41,657 nucleotides of DNA from Anabaena sp. UHCC 0204 (lineage in GTDB: Bacteria; Cyanobacteriota; Cyanobacteriia; Cyanobacteriales; Nostocaceae), in the NCBI RefSeq assembly GCF_009711975.1, contig NZ_VIKW01000036.1, positions 1 to 41,657 of the forward strand, given 5' to 3'. Below the pieces are notes generated by a model. It was not told the origin of the DNA. It saw only the letters and a list, made by a program, of their open reading frames with translations, and did not search any database. The position numbers were made by a program, and so were the translations under genes. Below, in pieces: positions 1 through 7,472 of the stretch (position 1 is the stretch's first letter; each line of letters begins with the position of its first letter).

Positions 1-66
1 GGTATTGAAAAATAGAGCTGTTTAGCTACCTTGTCACCCGTTAAGGACGAAAAATTAAGAGTTTGA

Positions 67-120
67 AACCCATGAAGATGGGTTTTGTCTGTGTAGCCGC
101 GACTTCCAGTCGCCAGGGCT
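67..120 (+). repeat. Two-hairpin dispersed repeat, copy A
   Basis: This short element has two back-to-back hairpins, one of the form CCCATgaagATGGG and one of the form CGACTTCCAGTCG, joined by TTTTGTCTGTGTAGCC. Closely related copies lie at 2947-2997 (same orientation, degenerate) and 25037-25091 (opposite orientation, best preserved). It abuts the stop codon of the usher-like gene, so on the minus strand it would form structure right at that transcript's 3' end. I see no coding capacity. Such elements are common in cyanobacterial intergenic DNA; a terminator or mRNA-stability role is inference. Confidence 0.75.
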
Positions 121-121
121 T

Positions 122-2896
122 CTAGGGTAACTTCAAATTTAATTCTTTTAAAGTTGGATCATCTGCTTTTATCGTAATTGTATTAGGTTCAGCAGGTTTA
201 CCATTAACTTGTATTTGATATGTTCCTAATGGTAATTGTTCTAAATAAAAAATACCAGCACTATTAGTAATAGATATCGCTGATAATTTATTATTAGCAT
301 TAATCGCTTCAACTTTAGCACCAGCAATAGGTTTTCCTTGGGAGTCTGTCACAGTTCCAGCTAAAGTGTAGGAAGCAACAAAAGCTATGGAAAGTTTTGT
401 ATAACTACCAGCAACCACTTCTATTGCAGAACTTACTTGAGTAGGTTTATAGTCGAGAGGATATCCAGCCGGATCTAAATCTAAACGGTAAATACCAGGT
501 GCAAGTTTTAAATATACACCTTGTTTTGTAATATTTGAAAAGTTAGGATTAAATTTTTTATTATTCAACATTAATAGTAGTTCTGTATCTTGAGTATAAA
601 TCTCTTCATTATTATCTCTAATACCATTATTATTCTTATCTAAGAACGACTGAATAAAAATTCCCCCTTCACTGCGTAAACGTTCAAATCTTGTATCTCC
701 AGGGCTAATTTTCGGACTAAAATTAACTGCTGAACCAATTTCTATCCGATAAGAAGCACTATCGGAAGTTAACGAAATACCATCATAACGTAAACGTAAA
801 GACAAACCAGGAATAAAAACAGTAGAAACAGAAGCTAATAAACCACTACCTTGAGAACCTATACCATAACCTAGATCAAAATCCCAGATAGGCCGTTGTT
901 CAGTTTGACTATATAGTGATTGATATTTCCATTTCAAGGTCAATAAATCATTATTTCGATTATTAGAATTATTAGTTTCATAACCTAAAGTTAAAGACTC
1001 ATTTCCCGGTAAATTAAAAATATCACCATCATAATTTAACTGTAATCCCATACTAGTAGAACTTGATCTAGCTAATAAATTAAATTTACGCCAACGAGCG
1101 TTAGATAGTAAATCTAATTGTCCTTTATTGTCAATTTTTAAACTAGAAAAAGTGGATATATTACCAATATTTTGATTTACATTAAATCCCAGATTAATAA
1201 TATCACTGTTATTATTACCACTACTATTAATATTTAAACCTCTAGCTACATTCCAGTTAAAGTTAAAACTTTGGAATAGTTCATTGCTGGATAAATTTAG
1301 ATTTAATTGAGGAGAGGGTCTAAATTCAATATTAGCATTATATTTAAACTTTTCTGATGTTTGTAAAGCTGATAAAGCTAATTTCAAAGGAAAATTATTA
1401 GGTTGATAATAGATATCTGCAAATCCTAACAAATCTCGATCATAAACTATTCCTGCACCCAAAGTTAAAGAATCAGAAACACCATAACGATAACCAACTC
1501 CTCCCCGAATATCAGTTAAGTCACCAAATAATTCATTATTTCTTGTTTGTCTACTCAAACCACTGGATACAATTAAACTTGATGTTCCTTTAGTTAATTG
1601 TCCAGGAAGATTGAGAAATATAGGTTCTTGTTCAACAGGAGTATTTGCTAATTGTCCATTTGCATAAAGTAAAACTCGATAATTTCCCCCATTATTACTA
1701 ATAGGAATATTATCAAACCGATAAACTCCTGTAGAATCAACTAATACCTGTTCCCAAATTGTATTATCAAAACCAGAAACTAATTGTACTAAAGTTCCTG
1801 GTGCTGCTGTTCCCTCAATAATGCGATTAATGGTATTACTTTGTAAACGTTGAGAAGGAGAATAGGTGCTACCGTCAAAAATATCTGGTTTAAATCCAAA
1901 TCTTTTAATAGCAGTAAAACCCCAATAATCTCCTCTACCTTGACCTTGCCAAAAAGTAGGTTGAGAACCTATAATATAATCATTAAAATCACCTGGTTTA
2001 AAATATTGCCCTTCTTGAATTTGCCAAGTTGTATTATCAAGTAAATCTGGTTGATTAATTCTTAAAAACCAACTTCCACCCAATATTGTACCAATAGCTG
2101 TGAAGTTACCTTGAGTAGTTAATTGATTACTGTTTTCACTACCATTAATATTAATTTGTTGTCCTATATTTGAAAAAGTAAAGTTAGGAGATTTAACAAC
2201 AGGTAAACCTTCTAATATTACTGGAAGTTCTTGAATACGATTTTTTTTACCTTGCAAATTCAACCAAGGTGGTTCAAATATAATTGAATAAGCTGCAATC
2301 TCAAATTGAGATTTAACTTCTAATAATTCCTCAATTTTAGCAATAGATATAGCTAAACCCAATTCTGGATCTGTGGTTAATTCATTGGGATTAATACGTT
2401 TAATTAAACCAATTCCTCTTAATTCTAATTGTCCATCTGGTAAGGTATTCACAGTTAAATTTAATGCTGTAGTTAAATCTTTAAAACTAACTAACCAATC
2501 AGCAAAATTAACGGCTTTTTCTCCATCTTCATAACCTCTGACAAAAGAAGATTGTAGAATATTACGTCTACCAATATTAATTCCTACTGGTAATACAACA
2601 AATTGTGGTGGTTCTGGTATTAAAGAAGGAGAATCTTTAACTTGAGCTAGATTAAGACCATAATTAGATAAACTAAAAGCTGGTTTTTGATCAATTTCTG
2701 GTTGGGGAAATGAATCTAAAATTTTAACTTGATTAATATTATGTTTAGATAAACTAAAAGCTGGTGTTTGATCAATTTCTGGTTGGGGAAAAGATGAGAG
2801 ACTTTTAACTTCATTGATAGGATGATTAACATCATGAACAGATGAAGTTAAATCTGGTTGTTGATAGGAATTTAAAATTACAGAAGCTATGATCAC
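122..2896 (-). CDS. Usher-like outer-membrane protein of a chaperone-usher-type system
   Basis: This 924-residue protein follows a periplasmic chaperone and a pilin-like subunit, which is the main reason for the usher call. The central and C-terminal regions are rich in alternating, Asn-rich beta strands (FNLNWN-, LNLSSN-type), as expected of a beta-barrel. Around residues 840-920 a carboxypeptidase-regulatory-like fold is recognisable (GTVTDSQGKPIAGAKVEA, then GTYQIQVNG). The N-terminus carries two copies of a 27-residue repeat (FPQPEIDQxPAFSLS). It would span the outer membrane and secrete chaperone-bound subunits. The GTG start at 2896 leaves almost no signal peptide; codons upstream to a TAG at 2927-2929 would read a good hydrophobic leader (HISVSFVIIASVIL) but contain no ATG, GTG or TTG, only ATT. 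The true start may be ATT at about 2917 or 2911. Barrel family is not certain from sequence alone. Confidence 0.65.
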   Translation of the reverse strand: MIIASVILNSYQQPDLTSSVHDVNHPINEVKSLSSFPQPEIDQTPAFSLSKHNINQVKILDSFPQPEIDQKPAFSLSNYGLNLAQVKDSPSLIPEPPQFVVLPVGINIGRRNILQSSFVRGYEDGEKAVNFADWLVSFKDLTTALNLTVNTLPDGQLELRGIGLIKRINPNELTTDPELGLAISIAKIEELLEVKSQFEIAAYSIIFEPPWLNLQGKKNRIQELPVILEGLPVVKSPNFTFSNIGQQININGSENSNQLTTQGNFTAIGTILGGSWFLRINQPDLLDNTTWQIQEGQYFKPGDFNDYIIGSQPTFWQGQGRGDYWGFTAIKRFGFKPDIFDGSTYSPSQRLQSNTINRIIEGTAAPGTLVQLVSGFDNTIWEQVLVDSTGVYRFDNIPISNNGGNYRVLLYANGQLANTPVEQEPIFLNLPGQLTKGTSSLIVSSGLSRQTRNNELFGDLTDIRGGVGYRYGVSDSLTLGAGIVYDRDLLGFADIYYQPNNFPLKLALSALQTSEKFKYNANIEFRPSPQLNLNLSSNELFQSFNFNWNVARGLNINSSGNNNSDIINLGFNVNQNIGNISTFSSLKIDNKGQLDLLSNARWRKFNLLARSSSTSMGLQLNYDGDIFNLPGNESLTLGYETNNSNNRNNDLLTLKWKYQSLYSQTEQRPIWDFDLGYGIGSQGSGLLASVSTVFIPGLSLRLRYDGISLTSDSASYRIEIGSAVNFSPKISPGDTRFERLRSEGGIFIQSFLDKNNNGIRDNNEEIYTQDTELLLMLNNKKFNPNFSNITKQGVYLKLAPGIYRLDLDPAGYPLDYKPTQVSSAIEVVAGSYTKLSIAFVASYTLAGTVTDSQGKPIAGAKVEAINANNKLSAISITNSAGIFYLEQLPLGTYQIQVNGKPAEPNTITIKADDPTLKELNLKLP
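2666..2815 (-). repeat. 81-bp tandem repeat inside the usher-like gene
   Basis: Two direct copies, period 81 bp (27 codons), start at 2666 and 2747. They encode near-identical segments SFPQPEIDQ(T/K)PAFSLS close to the mature N-terminus. The reading frame is kept, so the duplication lengthens a Pro-rich linker rather than breaking the gene. Confidence 0.85.
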
Positions 2897-2946
2897 AAAA
2901 CTTACAGAAATATGAATTTTTGGAAACTATCCCAAATATGTGAATT

Positions 2947-2997
2947 AACCCACGAAGGTGGGTTTTACCTGTGTAGACGTGATTTATAATCGCTGGT
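2947..2997 (+). repeat. Two-hairpin dispersed repeat, copy B (degenerate)
   Basis: This copy keeps the first hairpin (CCCACgaagGTGGG) and the linker GTGTAG, but its second hairpin has decayed. It fills the gap between the chaperone stop (3020) and the usher start, so it sits inside the presumed polycistronic mRNA. Confidence 0.7.
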
Positions 2998-3019
2998 ATT
3001 CTTTCTGCCAATTTTAGAA

Positions 3020-3862
3020 TTATTTCTTTAGTGGTTGAGCAGGTTTTGTTTCTGTTTTAATATCTTCTGGAGAGACATTAAAATTAACATTAAAAGGTAA
3101 AGTCCCCCCTTTGTTGGGAAAGTCCCATGTTAATTTTCCTGAAAAGTTATAATTACCAGGTGTCAGATTTTGTTCTTGAGGAGGATAGGCGATTCTAATA
3201 TATCTATCACCTTCAGCAATAATCGTAGTTTCTTCTAATTTACCAGAGTTTACAGATTTACCATTTTGAGTTAAATTCCAGTCAGTTCTAGCGCGGATTG
3301 TGGCTTTTCCTGCATTATTAACTAATAATCTAATCTCTTTATTTTTACCGTCATAAAATGCTTTTTCTATTTTTAAAATCGGAGCAAGATCGCCATTTCT
3401 CACAAAAATAGTCGAAACTATACTAACAACCAAACTAACCTCATTCTTTTGAGTAGAAGGACTATTTTCTTTAAGTTCTTCAATGGAAAACATTGCCCTA
3501 TATTCCCCTTGAGGTAAACTAGGAAGCAACCTAGCATTGAAACGAATTGAGCGTTTCTGTCCTGGGGTAATCAGTAATTCACGGGGAGAAAATGTTAAAT
3601 AGGGTGTTAAGTCATTGGGACTAGATTTTAAAACTTGCAATCCTTCACGACTATAGGTGAAAGGTGATAAGGTAACTCTAGCTCGATAGGGTTTATCAGA
3701 ACCATTAGTAACATCAATAACGCCCCTAGCTTGTCCTGATTCAGCTTTGCGTTCAATGACTAAGGGCGAAACCGATAACTGTTGGCTATAGGCTGGTATG
3801 GAGGCAAAACTAACGCCAAAAAAACACGATAAGGTGAGGATATTTTGTAATCTTTTCAACAT
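3020..3862 (-). CDS. PapD-like periplasmic pilus chaperone
   Basis: The 280-residue product has a clear signal peptide (MLKRLQNILTLSCFFGVSFA, cleavage likely after AYS). An immunoglobulin-like chaperone domain follows: LSVSPLVIERKAESGQARGVIDVTN is typical of the first strands, PYLTFSPRELLITPGQKRSIRF of the conserved proline/Arg region, and GEYRAMFSIEE of the later strands. A second beta domain covers roughly residues 160-270. Family members hold pilin subunits by donor-strand complementation in the periplasm and pass them to the usher. It lies between the subunit gene and the usher-like gene on the same strand, consistent with one operon. The C-terminal tail (KTETKPAQPLKK) is short and basic. 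Start ATG at 3862 is well placed before the signal peptide. Confidence 0.8.
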   Translation of the reverse strand: MLKRLQNILTLSCFFGVSFASIPAYSQQLSVSPLVIERKAESGQARGVIDVTNGSDKPYRARVTLSPFTYSREGLQVLKSSPNDLTPYLTFSPRELLITPGQKRSIRFNARLLPSLPQGEYRAMFSIEELKENSPSTQKNEVSLVVSIVSTIFVRNGDLAPILKIEKAFYDGKNKEIRLLVNNAGKATIRARTDWNLTQNGKSVNSGKLEETTIIAEGDRYIRIAYPPQEQNLTPGNYNFSGKLTWDFPNKGGTLPFNVNFNVSPEDIKTETKPAQPLKK

Positions 3863-4039
3863 ATAAATAAGTGATTAATTTTCTCTCAGTGTCTAGCTTT
3901 AAACTAATGCGGTGTCAAAAGAATATTTACTCGGTAGGCATAACTTCCCGCAGGTAATAGGTAATATTTGGGGATGTTATGTAAGGGCAGAGAAAAGTCT
4001 GCCTAGATGATATCTAATGATCAAGTCAGAGTTATATTT

Positions 4040-4162
4040 AGGGTACATCCCAGTTAGGAAATTGAGTAATTATACTCAGTTGGTAAAGTCCTGAAATTTA
4101 AGACTTCTATGGGTCTTGACATTAGATTATATTTACCAGGTTACCAAAGTGGGATGCACCCT
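4040..4162. mobile_element. MITE-like element with terminal inverted repeats
   Basis: Ends read AGGGTACATCCCA (4040-4052) and TGGGATGCACCCT (4150-4162), a 13-bp inverted pair with one mismatch that continues imperfectly inward (GTTAGGAAA versus CTTTGGTAA). ATATTT occurs directly outside both ends (4034-4039 and 4163-4168), a plausible 6-bp target duplication. There is no ORF inside. It lies between the pilin-like subunit and its chaperone, 12 bp past the subunit stop. Confidence 0.65.
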
Positions 4163-4174
4163 ATATTTATGCAG

Positions 4175-4732
4175 TTATTGGGGTGCTAAAGAAACAGAAA
4201 CACGGACGCTATAATTTCCAGGACTCAGTGTTCTGCCAGCAATGTTGAAAAGAGACAACCACACCCCATAGTTTTTATTAACGATAGGACCCGCTTGAAG
4301 GGGACCTGGTACACCAGGGGGATTGTTTAAAAGAGCTGCTCTACCACTAGGGGAAACCTCACCGTAAGCCACGTTGGTATTGGTAGCTGTATCTACAACT
4401 TTGGCAAATACGCCATCAACGTTAGTTGCGTATGAGCCAGAGGTTAGGGAAGTACCAGTATCAGTAACACTTGCAACAGTAAATACTACACCACCGCCAC
4501 AAGTAACATTGATATTTCCAGGTACGCCAGCTATGTCCTCAGATAGAATGGCTCTCTCAGGGACAGTAGGGGAAGCAGCTAGTGTTCCACCTGTGCCGAA
4601 GTTAATGGTGCAATTTGAAGGAACTGTACCATTAAAATCAATGTCAGCAGTTTGAGCTTGGGCTTTGGGGCTAAAAGCAACAGCGCTGAGGGCAATACCA
4701 GCAACTAAAGCAAGACGACGAAGGTTTTTCAT
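4175..4732 (-). CDS. Pilin-like secreted subunit (SCPU/fimbrial-type)
   Basis: I start this gene at ATG 4732, directly before a signal peptide (MKNLRRLALVAGIALSAVAF, cleavage after AQA). The frame opens 34 codons further upstream, but those codons are not signal-like. The mature 158-residue chain begins TADIDFNGTVPSNCTI and has exactly two cysteines (SNCTI and NVTCGGG) about 40 residues apart, the usual disulfide layout of chaperone-usher subunits and spore-coat-U-like proteins. It is beta-rich and ends in alternating hydrophobics (GNYSVRVSVSLAPQ), as expected for a final strand. It is the first gene of the subunit-chaperone-usher series. SCPU or DUF4402 membership would need a profile search. 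Confidence 0.7.
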   Translation of the reverse strand: MKNLRRLALVAGIALSAVAFSPKAQAQTADIDFNGTVPSNCTINFGTGGTLAASPTVPERAILSEDIAGVPGNINVTCGGGVVFTVASVTDTGTSLTSGSYATNVDGVFAKVVDTATNTNVAYGEVSPSGRAALLNNPPGVPGPLQAGPIVNKNYGVWLSLFNIAGRTLSPGNYSVRVSVSLAPQ

Positions 4733-5004
4733 TTTTAATATCAGGGATAAGTTTTTTGTCTTTCCATTACTTAGACGTTTGCCGATGCCAAATTGTGAAT
4801 TGTTTAACTGAATTAATATGTAATAACTTTCCAATGCTAATCATCAAAATATTAAATGATAATTTCTCGTCAAACCGCCTACTTTATGTATATTGCGAGT
4901 GAATCTATGTAACTTGACAAAGCAAAAGCAACCCAACAATTTTTTGATGAAGTTTGTGGGTAGCAACTATTTTTATTCATTTAAAAGGCAGCAGAAAATA
5001 ATCC

Positions 5005-5070
5005 AGATCCCCGACTTCTGAACATTATTGATCTATTGATAGAAATGATGAAAAAAGAAGTCGGGGATCT
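5005..5070. repeat. Inverted-repeat element (AGATCCCCGACTTCT family)
   Basis: Perfect 15-bp arms AGATCCCCGACTTCT (5005-5019) and its complement (5056-5070) enclose 36 bp. The motif resembles the AGAAGTCGGGGATCT palindromic repeats seen widely in cyanobacterial genomes. It lies within the 3' end of the sigma-factor frame and supplies that frame's last codons and nearby stop. Confidence 0.75.
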
Positions 5071-5686
5071 TCTCCCACCACTATCACCCCACTTTTGCCA
5101 AAAGACTTGGTAATAAAATAAATAAAACAATATAGCATTAATTATCGTGGGGTAAATATCTTTTCTGCCCTGAAAATTGCACCATTTTACTGGTTTGGAT
5201 AGTCTATTTTTCCTATTTTCCAAAACTCCAAAATCCAGTACAGCCAGACATTCATCATTTACATCAGACTCTTTGATGACCTCTTCAACCTCTCCATCAG
5301 ATTGGCTATCTACCACAACAAGCTGCAAAACAATAACCTCTTCTTCCTGTTTATCTTCAAGTACAATTTCTACTATTTCCAACTCATCGGATAAAACCTC
5401 AGTCTTAGAAATAGATATTTCTAGCTGTTGAGTGTTGTTAAATATATTACTTTTTCTTAACTGAGAATAAACCGCATTGTGATTAATATCTTCACTAATA
5501 AAATCTTGATGATATCTCTTTTTTAAAATTGCCCGTGCTTGGGAAATCCGCTTGCGGACATTATCACAAGAAATATTCAGTTTTTCCGCAATTTCTTGAT
5601 ATGAAATTTCCTCTTTAAAGTGCAGAATAAAAGTTTCTCGCAGTCTAATTGGTAACTCATCAATAGCAAGACAAAAAAAAATTTTT

Positions 5687-5713
5687 AGTTCTTGTTGCTA
5701 CGCAACAAGAACT
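5687..5713. repeat. 27-bp perfect palindrome carrying the sigma-gene stop codon
   Basis: Arms AGTTCTTGTTGC (5687-5698) and GCAACAAGAACT (5702-5713) are perfectly complementary with a 3-nt loop. Its length is a multiple of three and it stays in frame with the sigma gene, reading VLVA-stop-QQEL. Size and shape resemble the very small dispersed repeats described in Nostoc. Confidence 0.8.
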
Positions 5714-6036
5714 GGTGTTTCTTCCTGACTAGCTATTTCTTGTTCTTCAAAACCTATTGCATCCAAACTCTCAACTTGTCTTCCACCCCGATGACGTTCT
5801 CTATGTATATCTACGCAAAGATTATAAGTTAATTGACTTAACCACGCTTTAAAGTTTTTAATATCAACCGGAGAATTACTGATTTTATCCCAGGCTTTCA
5901 ACATTGCCTGACTGAGTGCATCTTCAGCATCAGCGACATTATCCGTCCATTTTACACAGCAAAGATACAAATAGTCCTGATGTTGTTGCCATAATGGCCA
6001 AAAGGTTGAGTCCATATCCTGATGATCAGCATACAT

Positions 6037-6390
6037 ATAATAGTAAGTAAGAATTACACGAGTACATATTAAACTAATTTTTAGCTCTGTTAGCTAGATA
6101 ATAACAGAGTAATTAATCATTAGCTTATGAAGAAACCGTATATTTACTTAAATGTATAATCTTTATCTAAATTTCATATATTGAAATACGGGTTGACAAA
6201 AAGGAGATTTTGTGTATTATTTATATAAATATCCAGTAGGGGTAAAGTAAAAGCTCTTTGGTGTCAACTTAACGTGAAATCCTTGTAATGACGTTATATC
6301 AGCGGTTTGAATCTAAGTTGATACCTATGAGCATTGCTAAACTCCTACTCTCGATGCTTGATTACTGGTTTGCTGGATGTAGTCTGATCT
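6037..6390. other. Non-coding gap between sigma gene and VKOR gene
   Basis: No gene is seen. A small hairpin (CTCTGTTA at 6085-6092 with TAACAGAG at 6102-6109) lies about 50 bp upstream of the sigma start and could be an operator. On the plus strand TTGACA (6193-6198) and TATTAT (6215-6220), 16 bp apart, resemble a sigma-70 promoter with no ORF downstream. Both are weak calls. Confidence 0.4.
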
Positions 6391-7380
6391 CTAACGGAAA
6401 TATTTAAAGTTTTTTGGACCTGTATAACCAGTAATATTCGCTAGTTCATCTAGGTTCTGTACTCCGCTATAGGTTTTACCATTAATAATCCAACTTGGGA
6501 AACCTTCAATTTTTGCGGCTTTACATAATTCTGGTTTACCTTTGGGACTATCAGCAGCACACTCTACAGCAGAACTTTCATTCAAAATTGCATAAGCTTC
6601 TTTACCAAAAAGTAGCTTTTGTTCGTGGCAGTGCGGACACCAATAGGCTACATATTCTTTAGCACCAACTTTGGCAAGATGTTGAGCTAGGGCGATTTCT
6701 GCCTCTCCAGAAGTAGTAGTAATTTCCCAGCCAAACGCAGGGTTCGGTTCTACTTTAGGTGTAAAGGTAATTGCTGTAGGTTTACCATCTGTTGATTCAG
6801 GAATTTCAGCGGATTGGTTGACACCAGCATAAACCCCTAAAGTACCAATTAGTGTCACCATCGCCACAATTAGAGCAGTAAATAGAAGTTGTCCAATATC
6901 TTCCCAATCCTTGCCAACAACGGTTAGCACTAACATAGTTAATGCAAAGGAGGCAGAGGCGATACAATAAAGACATACGGCTTGGAGTTCAAATGCCAAG
7001 ACATACATTAAATATGCACTAAACACTGTCATAGCGATCGCTCCCATAAACAGCAACCACCAAGTCAGATTTTCTATTTGTTTCTGGTTTTTGGGATTTG
7101 TTCCTGAGTTCAATGCTAAGGGAGCTAATGCAAATATGAACATACCTATGTATGCTAATAAACCAAATACAGGTAATGGTTGACCCAAAACCGTAGCCCA
7201 AGGACTGGAAAGAACATCTACACAACTTTTTACATTTTCTGGTGTAGTGCAAACTGGAATTTTACCTGAGAGCTTTTCATAAGTCAGATAACCTGTATTC
7301 AGGATACCAAATCCAGCGATCGCTCCAATCAATGGACGCGACCATTTATGAATCCAAGGAGTAGAACGACGACGAATCAT
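6391..7380 (-). CDS. VKOR-thioredoxin fusion, disulfide bond formation protein
   Basis: The 329-residue protein joins an integral-membrane vitamin K epoxide reductase domain to a C-terminal thioredoxin-like domain, an arrangement typical of cyanobacteria and of chloroplast LTO1. Visible landmarks: loop cysteines C44 and C53, an active-site pair CLYC at 136-139 in a membrane helix, about five hydrophobic helices within residues 15-190, and a thioredoxin-type WCPHC at 247-251 with a later FPSW cis-proline motif. It is expected to oxidise exported protein thiols and pass electrons to quinone. Upstream on the same strand is btpA, 92 bp away across a heptamer repeat. Start ATG 7380 begins a short basic N-terminus (MIRRRSTPWIHK). 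Confidence 0.92.
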   Translation of the reverse strand: MIRRRSTPWIHKWSRPLIGAIAGFGILNTGYLTYEKLSGKIPVCTTPENVKSCVDVLSSPWATVLGQPLPVFGLLAYIGMFIFALAPLALNSGTNPKNQKQIENLTWWLLFMGAIAMTVFSAYLMYVLAFELQAVCLYCIASASFALTMLVLTVVGKDWEDIGQLLFTALIVAMVTLIGTLGVYAGVNQSAEIPESTDGKPTAITFTPKVEPNPAFGWEITTTSGEAEIALAQHLAKVGAKEYVAYWCPHCHEQKLLFGKEAYAILNESSAVECAADSPKGKPELCKAAKIEGFPSWIINGKTYSGVQNLDELANITGYTGPKNFKYFR

Positions 7381-7383
7381 AAT

Positions 7384-7421
7384 ATTGGTAATTGGTAATT
7401 GGTGATTGGTGATTGGTAATT
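7384..7421 (+). repeat. STRR heptamer array (ATTGGTA/ATTGGTG)
   Basis: Five tandem heptamers, ATTGGTA twice, ATTGGTG twice, ATTGGTA once, plus a partial unit. This is a cyanobacterial short tandemly repeated repetitive sequence in the gap between btpA and the VKOR gene. The complementary heptamer recurs at 28333-28370. Confidence 0.85.
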
Positions 7422-7472
7422 AACAGGTGACTTTTTTCTCTTTCTTCTTCCTTCTCTTTAACCCTTGACTCC

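Larger units (their letters stand above)
4981..6036 (-). pseudogene. Sigma-70 family (ECF-like) sigma factor with an in-frame stop
   Basis: One frame runs from ATG 6036 to TAA 4981, interrupted only by TAG at 5698-5700. Before the stop, 112 residues match sigma region 2 (DAEDALSQAMLKAWDKI, then FKAWLSQLTYNLCVDIHRER). After it, in the same frame, region 4 is intact (AIDELPIRLRETFILHF, EISYQEIAEKLNIS, DNVRKRISQARAILKKR), followed by an acidic, Val/Glu-rich tail. The TAG lies in a perfect palindrome (5687-5713), so an in-frame insertion is the likely cause. The last residues (GDSGGRRSP onward) come from another inverted repeat and are probably not native. It could be a pseudogene, a readthrough gene or a sequencing error. 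It sits upstream of the pilus operon and may once have controlled it, which is inference. Confidence 0.75.

Noticed and set aside
4733-4834. N-terminal extension of the pilin-like subunit
   Set aside because: The 34 extra residues are not signal-like and precede an ideal signal peptide starting at 4732.
5177-5431. 84-codon plus-strand ORF over the sigma-factor tail
   Set aside because: Ser/Thr-rich antisense reading of the acidic tail of the sigma gene. The minus frame continues region 4 and is the better explanation.
5671-5685. Frameshift in the A/T-run of the sigma gene
   Set aside because: Counting the bases keeps region 2 and region 4 in the same frame; only the TAG separates them.
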